This document shows, in pieces, positions 55,636 through 64,000 of a DNA stretch of 64,000 nt. The translations under genes were made by a program, and so were the position numbers. How positions within the stretch are numbered: position 1 is the first letter of the stretch; every line of letters starts with the position of its first letter. The notes beneath the pieces are model-generated. The model searched no databases, was not told the DNA's origin, and was given only the letters and a program-made list of their open reading frames with translations. Source of the stretch: Channallabes apus (lineage: Eukaryota > Chordata > Actinopteri > Siluriformes > Clariidae); NCBI GenBank assembly GCA_030522415.1, contig CM060109.1, positions 36,676,892 to 36,740,891 of the forward strand, read 5' to 3'.

Positions 55636-55826
55636 GCCCATTCACACACTACCGGCAATTTGGGAACGCCAATTAGCCTAAATTGCATATCTTTGGACTG
55701 TGGGAGGAAACCGGAGTACCCGGAGGAAACCCCTCAAGCACGGGGAGAACATGCAAACTCCATGCACGCAGCGACGGGAATCGAACCCGGCCGGGAATCG
55801 AACCCAGACCCGGAGGAGCAAGACAA
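55636..55826 (-). repeat. tRNA-headed SINE copy inserted against the LINE
   Basis: Reversed SINE body (TTTGGACTGTGGGAGGAAAC and CGGGGAGAACATGCAAACTC) ending in the B-box region. The 14-nt stretch CGGGAATCGAACCC occurs twice, at 55775-55788 and 55792-55805, a local 17-bp duplication. Confidence 0.7.
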
Positions 55827-55835
55827 CATATTACT

Positions 55836-56060
55836 TCTTCTTCTTCTTCGTCTTTCGGCTGTTCCCTTTCAGGGGTCGCCACAGCGAATCATCTGCCTCC
55901 ATCTAACCCTATCCTCTGCATCCTCTTCTCTCACACCAACTAACTTCATGTCCTCTCTCACTGCATCCATAAATCTCCTCTTTGGTCTTCCTCTAGACCT
56001 CCTGCCTGGCAGTTCCAACCTCAGCATCCTTCTACTGATATATTCACAATCTCTCCTCTG
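55836..56060 (-). repeat. (GAA)n-tailed dispersed repeat, longest copy
   Basis: Starts with (TTC)n, then GTCTTTCGGCTGTTCCCTTT and AGGGGTCGCCACAGCG, followed by a body with CATAAATCTCCTCTTTGGTC. Read on the minus strand it is a 3' end with a (GAA)n tail. It abuts the SINE at 55826, making a three-part composite with the LINE. Confidence 0.6.
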
Positions 56061-56266
56061 AACATATTACTATACTGTTATTATTAAAATATTATTTCGA
56101 CCACCCACTTAAAAAGCCCACCTATTACACGTGTTTATACAGATACTGTTCAGTGTGTTTTTTCATTAAAATGAAATGAAATTGTTCAGAACAAGGCAGT
56201 CATGCGGTGTGTGAGTAATGAGGTGATGAACTAATCCTGACTGTGGATTATAGACGAGGCATGTAG

Positions 56267-56268
<2 letters not shown>

Positions 56269-56310
<42 letters not shown>
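56269..56310. repeat. (GT)n microsatellite
   Basis: About 21 GT units, uninterrupted. Confidence 0.95.
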
Positions 56311-56312
<2 letters not shown>

Positions 56313-56793
56313 ACAGAGAGAGCAATGTAGTTGGACAATAATCCATTTAAGATGAAAGCCAGGCTGAAATGCCAGGTCTAATGATTAATCACTGAATAAT
56401 AAGAGAATGAGCTGAGTAAATGTTATAAGAACACGTTACTGTAAGCGGTCAGAATACACACACTTGTGAAATAACCGAGAAATCCAGACTCTAAAAACAT
56501 TTTCAGCAGGATATTAGCGTATTAGTTTGTATCCACATAGCCTGTAGCCATATAGCCTGGAGTGAGCTATTCTCCTCCCATACACAGGTTTACAGTCTGA
56601 CACATTAGCAAAACCTTCACTGCCAGCTGTTAGTCTTATAACTCAGACAACCTGTTGACATAATGATACATCTTAATGCAGACACACATTATACTCTACT
56701 TCCCTGTCCTGAGGGCAGGTATTCACCTCTCACCGGTTTCAGCATGTCTCACACTAGCACATCCGCATATACATATTACATATTACACACACT

Positions 56794-56827
<34 letters not shown>

Positions 56828-57792
56828 CAGTACCTTCTCTTTGCCATTACTATCGTTCCCACAGTTATCATGTCAAAACAATTAAACCTGCTTAGATTGA
56901 TTTTTTCTGCCGTCTCTACTTTCATTTTTGATCACTTTAGATTATCCACGATGGACTTTTCTCCCCAGATCTAGCAAGAATTTTTCAAGGGATTCAGGAA
57001 TTTTCAATCACCAGTCGCCGAGCTGGAATCTGATCAACAGTGACCTTGTATTTATTACATCTGTGTTATGGTAAAAAACGCTTGTGTATTTAAATGAACA
57101 AAATAATTTGTTTTAATATAATGTAAGCAACATGATTATATTATTTTTTTAATCCGATAAAGGAAAGACTGCAGGACTACATGGGATCCTTAATCAGATT
57201 TTTGTTTTTGAAAAACAATGAAAAGAAATAAATGAAGATTTACTGAGATTATTATAGTGATATTAAACTCCTCGAAGCGAGGCTAAAGAGTGATTTATAT
57301 GATTATTAAAAACGTACTGCTCAGCATCATCACTACCCCTAATCATTTTATTATCCACGATAAACATTTAATTCAGGCATACAGTAAAACCGATTACTTG
57401 CTGTGGGGACTGTAGGGAGTCAGGGTGGGGGGGGGGGTGAAGAACTCCTACAGTAAGCCGACACCATGCTCTCGGATACGAACGGAAACTAAACCCAAGG
57501 GCTCAAGAAATTTAAAGGCAAGACTTTTTTATCTTAATTCTCTCAGGACTTTACTTCATTTAACTGCATCGATTTAAAACAATACAGTACACACACTGTC
57601 TGGAAAAAATATCAGAAAATTTTATGCAGGAGTTGGAGATTCGGGGCCGGTGCTGACGAAGTGTTCAGGTCTGCAGGGGCTGCGCTGCTCCCTCAGCACT
57701 TTCTTTAAAAGCAGGATCTCAATCAATACCTCAGTCAATCTTTAAACCTGCTGTCTTCACTTTCACTCTTTTGGCTGGCCGTAACATGCGTC

Positions 57793-57793
<1 letters not shown>

Positions 57794-57844
<51 letters not shown>
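57794..57844. repeat. (GT)n microsatellite
   Basis: About 25 GT units, uninterrupted. Confidence 0.95.
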
Positions 57845-57846
<2 letters not shown>

Positions 57847-58110
57847 GGTTTGCAACAGTGATGTGCACTTTGGATTCTGCATCTAGAATTATATCCGACC
57901 TGAAATCCTGAATTCCATGGCTTTTAAAGCAAATTAGACTATAATGTTTATTAATGTATTTTTTTATCTAGTAATATATACAGTATACTGTACACTAAAC
58001 AGGTGACAAATATATCAACATTAACCACCTAATGAAAATTTAGCTATAGAATGAAAGCAATTTGTACTTGAAATCTGATGACTTGCAACTAGGGCCGTAG
58101 ATCTGATGCA

Positions 58111-58142
<32 letters not shown>

Positions 58143-58254
58143 AATCACACTACGATTATTTTTGAGATATTGTGATACATTTTCCACCTCAAAACAGCAA
58201 CTTGTACATGTTGACGTATCTAAAGTGAATACTTGTATACACTAGTTTAAAGGT

Positions 58255-58500
58255 GAGCCCCAGCACCACCAGGTTGCCACTGTTGAGCCCTTGGTGTCTT
58301 GTTCCTATCTGCTCCAGGTGCGCTGTAACCTGGCTGACCCTGCGCTCTGACCCTGCGCTCTGACCCTGCGCTCTGACCCTGCGCTCTGACCCTGCGCTCT
58401 GACCCTGCGCTCTGACCCTGCGCTCTGACCCCAGCTCCCTAACTGGGTGATGCTTTCATATTATTTCACTGTGCTGTAAGGTACATGTGACAAATAATAA
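58255..58500 (+). repeat. SINE-like repeat containing a minisatellite
   Basis: CAGCACCACCAGGTTGCCAC, TGCTCCAGGTGCGCTGTAAC and TTTCACTGTGCTGTAAGGTA are parts of a repeat common in fish genomes. Between them the internal 13-bp motif is expanded (see 58334-58431). Confidence 0.6.
58334..58431. repeat. 13-bp minisatellite, about 7.5 copies
   Basis: CTGACCCTGCGCT is repeated seven times without change from 58334 to 58424, then a partial CTGACCC. Confidence 0.95.
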
Positions 58501-58750
58501 AAAAATTTTTAGAGGTAAGAATGAGGCCATGGGTAGGAATTTGGGGGCGTTTTCCTTGGTTGTAGCTGGGGAATTCCGAGTTATGACCTCAGCTGAACGC
58601 AGCATTGACTTAACCTTAAAGCTGAGATGATTAGGACTTGAGAGCTGCTGACTTGGGCTTAATGTGATAAGACTTTACTACAGAACAGCCGTAGACACCA
58701 GGAAAATGTTTGAGCTTGACACAGGAATACTAGAAATCAGGGCACACACG

Positions 58751-58754
<4 letters not shown>

Positions 58755-58788
<34 letters not shown>
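58755..58788. repeat. (GT)n microsatellite
   Basis: About 16 GT units. Confidence 0.95.
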
Positions 58789-58789
<1 letters not shown>

Positions 58790-61700
58790 TGACATCAAAG
58801 AAACTAGCTAACGCACCGAGGGGTCTGAGATTATGATATTCAGAGCTTTTAGTGTGAAATGGAACCGAACAAAAGGAAGTGGCCTGATCATACCCCTTTT
58901 CCTGTAAGATGAATAGACAGAGATACAAAGCAAGAGAGCAGAGGGAAGAGAGGAGCCATGCGGTCCCACGGGGAGGACGAGACGCTGATGGGTTTTTCCT
59001 TCATTTAGAAGGAAGCGGCTGCTTCCTTGTTGTATGACCTGAACCACAACAAAGATGCAAGAAGTGCCCAGTTTCCTGTCTCACACACATGCGTGTACAC
59101 ACACACACTAAACACAGTGTAAACAGAGCCAGTAGAGTGACAGGAGAAGGAGAGACAGGAAAGAGACCAGGACAGAGACAGGAAGGGAGACTTATGGGAA
59201 TGATGAAACTTATGATACACTATCACAAAAAAGATCATTTTTGTCTAAATATTGAAATTATGATTACTCTTTACAATGGTTTACCAATATACAGTTTATA
59301 GTGTATATAGCCGATTAGTATAGCCGAGTAGTTGAATTTGGCTGTGCATACTGACCACACACACGCGCACGCACACGCATACATGGAGAGAGAGAGCAAT
59401 AGCTAAAACGGCCCCAGTAGTGGCACAGCTACAAAGGCTCTGGTCCTCTTCCTGTGGCAAAACATTCTGCTCAAGCGTGTTTGTCCCAAGAGAAGCCCTA
59501 GCGTGTCTGTGCGTTTGGTTATTTTTGTTGCTGTTCCTTGATGGCAGGACTTCAACGCAGAGGAAGCAGTACTTTCGCTACATAAAGTCATCCACAGATA
59601 AACCCTGTGACACTTCAACGTATCCTCTAGAGACAGGAGGCCATGCCAGTGGCTGAATAAAAGTGACAGATGAGCTCTCTCTCTCTCTCTCTGTGTCTCA
59701 TACACTCACCTTTCTGTCTATACATCACAATTTTTATTTTATTTTACCCATAGCCTTGCTTCAACTTGTGCCCTAAGCCCTGTGCTCCTTCTTCATTTTC
59801 ACACCTTGATGACATCATAAAGACGTAGACATACGGTGTCAGAGTGATCAGGGCCACGAGTGAAGCAGAACGGAGGAGAAGCCGTAGTCACAGAGACACT
59901 TTGCTCCCTGTTACTACTTTTGTGTTGCACTTAGATGCACCGATATCCTTAAAGTACTCGCTAAGCTGCTGCTGCCACCTACAGGACAGACATTTACATC
60001 ACATTACATTTAGGAAGTTTATGAAGCTGATTTATACATTGACTTTGAATTTATGAGTAAAGGAGGTGTATGGAGTGAGAGAGAGATCTGTCTTTCAATG
60101 CTTCAAGTGTTTCTCATTAATGTTAATCCAATTTATCTACTTCTGATCAAAACGATTATCTTACATTTTGGCAGATTTTAAAGGGCACCTGCTATGCAAG
60201 AATGACTTTTTCCATCGTTTTTGGCCTTGTGTTTGAACATGGTGTTTAAATTTTAAGCCTTGTATAACCTCCAGTGGTGTAACAGACCACAGCAGATCCA
60301 CGATCCATACACATTCTTTCCTGCAGTTCGTCACAGATGGGAACCACAGATTAACCGTAGGAACCGGTGATGGGAACCGTAGATTAATTGAAAAGTTTAA
60401 CCATCATAATGTGAAATAAAATGTAACTGCAACTGCAGAGTTTTATGTGATGCCACTGTCGAAGAAAGACACTAATATCTGCACAAATCCAATTTTTACT
60501 TGCCCAAACTCGGTCATACACAAAATTATTTTGTCTTTTGCATGCATCCACAAACATTATTTCACTAAACCGCGAGATCTGTAGGCTGCTACCACACGGA
60601 ATTCTGAACAGACAAAGGCGCAATCAGTATGAATGCGCCGCACCTGGCGGCGTGTCTATATTAGGGTCCTGATACCTCTGCACTTTGTGTGATCATTTAG
60701 GTAGCACCGGTAAGGTATCAGGGCCAAAGATCAAGACCAAGACCTAGAAAAAAAGAAAAAGAAAAAAAAGACAGACAGACAGAAAGTGTGCTGTTCAGAG
60801 GCAAAGCCCCAGCCTCTGCCTGTCTAAGATGAGAAAGAGAGCAGCACGCATCAATCCAGCATGCACGCTCAGTTTGAAAGTGCAAAGCTCAAACTCTCCT
60901 TCGCTCTCTTATCAATCCTCGGTAAGGGCAAAGTCCCTGAGAGGATCTTTAGTTTTTGTTTCATTTTCCAAAGCTCCGTCCGTTCTCGCGTAGACGGCGG
61001 AGCTCTGTTTATTTGTGTTTTCAGCTTTCTTTTATTTCCTTTTAAGTTCCTAATTAATAATCCCACGCCATCTCCAAACTGGAAGGTCTTCCCGTGCCCA
61101 TCATAAGCACCCTCACATACTCCTATTCCACTGACCCCCTCTAAAGCCCTGCGTCAGGACTCTTAAACATTCCAGCATCTCGTGGTGCGGCTCTCCGTAA
61201 CACGCCACATGACTATGTTACCCTACGTTTTTTTGTAATCAAGATGATAAAATGTCCCAATTAATACTACTGCATTCAGTACTACAGTATTTCAGACTGT
61301 ATACAGTAACACATTCACATTTTAAAGCTACAGACACTCCACTGTTTGACAAAAGGGGTGAAAATGCCTGATCTAAGTAGTATTTAAGCTGGAACACTAA
61401 AACACATTTCTAATACTTATTGTATGTCAACTTGTTAAAAAGGAGTATAATATGGAACCTTTAAAAAACTTTTAAAAAATGACGACATGTAACATACAGA
61501 AAACTACTAACCACCTACATGACAAGTGCGCATGTACAAAAGTGTGGTAGAGGTTGATGCTTTCCAGACCTTTTGAATTAGATCATATGATATTTTGTTC
61601 TCACAATGTGAATTCACATATAGCTGGATCACGTTATAGCACGAAGAGCGTAATCTAATTTCCAGGCAGGTGTGATCAACACGGCAGTCGTTATGTTATG

Positions 61701-62073
61701 AGAAATTATCTGATTACACTGACTTCGAAAAACAGTCAAATGACGTCGAGCCACATTCCAGTCTGCATTCCAGCAGCTATGTGCAATTTACTGAGATTAA
61801 CAAACTGCCCATGATTGGGGTCGCAGAGCCACAGACCACCGTTTAGCACTTTCTGACTTTTTAAAGCAAAAAGCAAGTCCTTCCTCGGAGAAGGCTGGCA
61901 TGAGAACACACAGCGCATGAAAGAGACGCCTGAAATGTGGAGAGGAAATGAGTGAGAGGGGGGAAAAGTAGGAAGTGGTGGTGAAGCAAAGGAGACAATA
62001 CAGACAGTAGTGAATGTCACTGCAGGAGAAATTTAATCAGACTGGCACGAGATAATTAAAAAAACAGCAAGAA

Positions 62074-62074
<1 letters not shown>

Positions 62075-62143
<69 letters not shown>
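62075..62143. repeat. (GA)n microsatellite
   Basis: About 34 GA units with one AA interruption near 62087. Confidence 0.95.
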
Positions 62144-62144
<1 letters not shown>

Positions 62145-64000
62145 ACACGCTGGTGTCAGGTTACAGGTACCCATCTTGTATTACTGAGACAGACCTTCTC
62201 GAGTTGATGAATCATGAGAATAGCAGGAAAGCATCAGCATGATGATGCCAGATATACAGGACTTGCGTTTAGTATCTCAACATGTCCTTCCTTCATTCAA
62301 AATGTAATCTTAGCAGACAATCGGACTTAACAATAATAACGCATCATTACTTGATACATCATTATAACACTGGAATCATTACAGTTCAAGTTGCTTAAGA
62401 GATGTCAAGAGTCTAAGACCCATGTCCAATCATTCACTGTGAGCTTTACTGTAGGTATATAAACATATATTTAGGTTAGCCCCGATCATTGTTGCCTTGA
62501 GCGTCTGTAAGAGGGGTGAAGTAAAGTGACTGACTGGTCATGGTAGGGTTCTGTTGCTCCATTAGTTCAGTTTAAACAGGTTCCACTGGCATGTCAAATT
62601 TTGAAAACCAATGAACAAAACCAGCAGTGATAGTAGATTTAACAATAGAAAAAGTACAGGATAAAAGAGAAAGGACAGATTCAGAGAATAACCATGCTCA
62701 TATCGCAGTGGATAAACTGTGCCATCTTGGTATGAACTGGGACTCTGCAGACTCTTTGTCTTATTTGTCTGTGCATGTGCACGCACGCGCATGTGTAAAT
62801 GATAACTTAAGAAACCTAGTTTGTTCTTTTCCACCACCATGACCAACAAGAGCCATATGAGAACAAAGAGTGACGTGAACTGCATGAAGTGTAAGAAGAC
62901 AAAAGGTTTTGTAAAAGACAAAAAGCGATTGTAAAAGATAAGTAGCATAACAGAGAGAGAGAATTCATTTTTTTAAAGGTAGATATAACCTTCGGAATCT
63001 ACTGATGCTGAACAATATGAGCCCCAGGCAAGCTTAACTACCCCTGAGCTTTTCAGGTGCTAGAAATGCCCCTGTCATGACCAACAATTACAGGATAAGC
63101 TAATGGGTTAATGCCCAGTAATGTCCAGCACATTTTATATACAGTAGGGTTAAAAGTCTGCATGCCAGAGGGAGGAATTAGAGAAAAAGTAGTAGTTATT
63201 AAATGGTTCTGGTTAGAGACAGGGAGAGTATTTTTTCTCCTGCTCAAGTGACACATGCACTGTACTGTATGGAAGACAGAACTTACAGGTTAAAAGATAT
63301 AAAGTGACGGCTAACTAAATCAGCACAGGTAATGTCCAGAATAGTCATTTTAATGTTCAGGCTTAGGATTTATATTATATTTACAGTGGATCAATGGACA
63401 GTAAGTTGAACAATTTGATATATCCTGTGTGTGTGTCTGTCTAAATTTAGAAGAAAACATTCCAGACTCAAATATTTAATGTCTAAGATTAAATCAAGTA
63501 TTTGTTTTCCTTGTGTGGAATTGATAAAGTGGCCATTTGAAGAACCTGTAGCCAAACTGAAAAATGAGATCTTTTGTGGAAGAAAGTTTCTATGTTTCTA
63601 CTAATCTTGCCCTGATGCCTGTACATATATTGGTGTGTGTGTGTGTTTTTTTTGTTGTTGTTTATTTAGATTTCTCCAATAACAACAATGTATGAAAGGA
63701 AATGAGGGGCAACAAACTCACAATGGTGTCACACCTGTGTTTCCAATCACTGTATGGTCAGGCACAGATAACCACACACACACACACACACACACAAATA
63801 AATACAAAGAAATGCAGAGTTATCCATGCGTCAGGCCTGTATGTCTTTAAAGTCTAGGGAAGGCTTAATAAGGACTGATCGGGATCTAGACACAGCACAG
63901 CACATCTGTAAAGAGAAGAGACAGACACAGTGACTTTACCTTAGCGACTAAAGAAACAAACAGTCAGCTAAGCTGAAGGATAAACTCTGAGACAACTCTA

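Larger units (their letters stand above)
43560..64000. other. 5' intron / upstream region of dock9 (20 kb)
   Basis: No homologue of the canonical DOCK9 first exon (the FTRALSKPGTAAELRQ-type segment) was found, so that promoter is probably beyond 64000. The region holds two candidate alternative first exons, transposon debris and many microsatellites. From about 59000 to 64000 I see only simple repeats, one short dispersed repeat near 60178 and unremarkable AT-rich sequence. Confidence 0.6.

Overview
The window is vertebrate genomic DNA, almost certainly a teleost. It is AT-rich and has long introns, many (CA)n, (AT)n and (GA)n microsatellites, and fish-type transposons (Tc1-like, mariner-like, Rex3-like, tRNA-headed SINEs). 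No bacterial operon, CRISPR array or rRNA gene is seen. I could not fix the species.

One host gene dominates and runs on the minus strand: dock9 (dedicator of cytokinesis 9, the Zizimin1 type of Cdc42 exchange factor). I placed 52 consecutive core coding exons from 43559 down to the stop codon at 1320-1322. Every exon was set from the protein reading and flanking AG/GT (once AG/GC) dinucleotides, and codon phase closes at every junction. The core totals 6126 nt (2041 codons plus stop). Residue numbers below count from the first residue of core exon 1. Order: N-terminal region (exons 1-4), PH domain (5-7), linker (8-14), DHR-1/C2 (about 15-21), helical armadillo-like region with a serine-rich linker (22-41), DHR-2 catalytic domain (42-51), and a C-terminal tail ending in Ser-Val-Val, a class I PDZ-ligand pattern. 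The 3' UTR runs left from 1319 to about 450. Two candidate in-phase alternative first exons lie at 47260-47367 and 52464-52637. The canonical DOCK9 first exon was not found and probably lies beyond 64000.

Region by region: 1-200 holds an inverted pair of Tc1 transposase scraps. 465-1319 is the 3' UTR. 1320-33833 holds exons 52 to 2; its 3.8-7.1 kb intron carries a dead mariner and a nearly complete 1.6-kb IR/DR Tc1 element with DD37E spacing, and its 7.2-8.1 kb intron a Rex3-like 3' fragment. 33834-43442 is a 9.6-kb intron with a second Tc1 element that has lost part of its transposase. 43560-64000 is mostly first-intron DNA: alternative first exons, a second mariner remnant, a pogo/Tigger-like end, a LINE/SINE composite, a 13-bp minisatellite and long microsatellites.

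The most useful leads concern transcript structure: a possible 36/39-nt microexon, a possible 165-nt cassette exon, a tandem NAGNAG acceptor, a GC-AG intron, three acceptors whose upstream tract is a (TG)n repeat, and the alternative first exons. I saw no previously undescribed multi-gene system.
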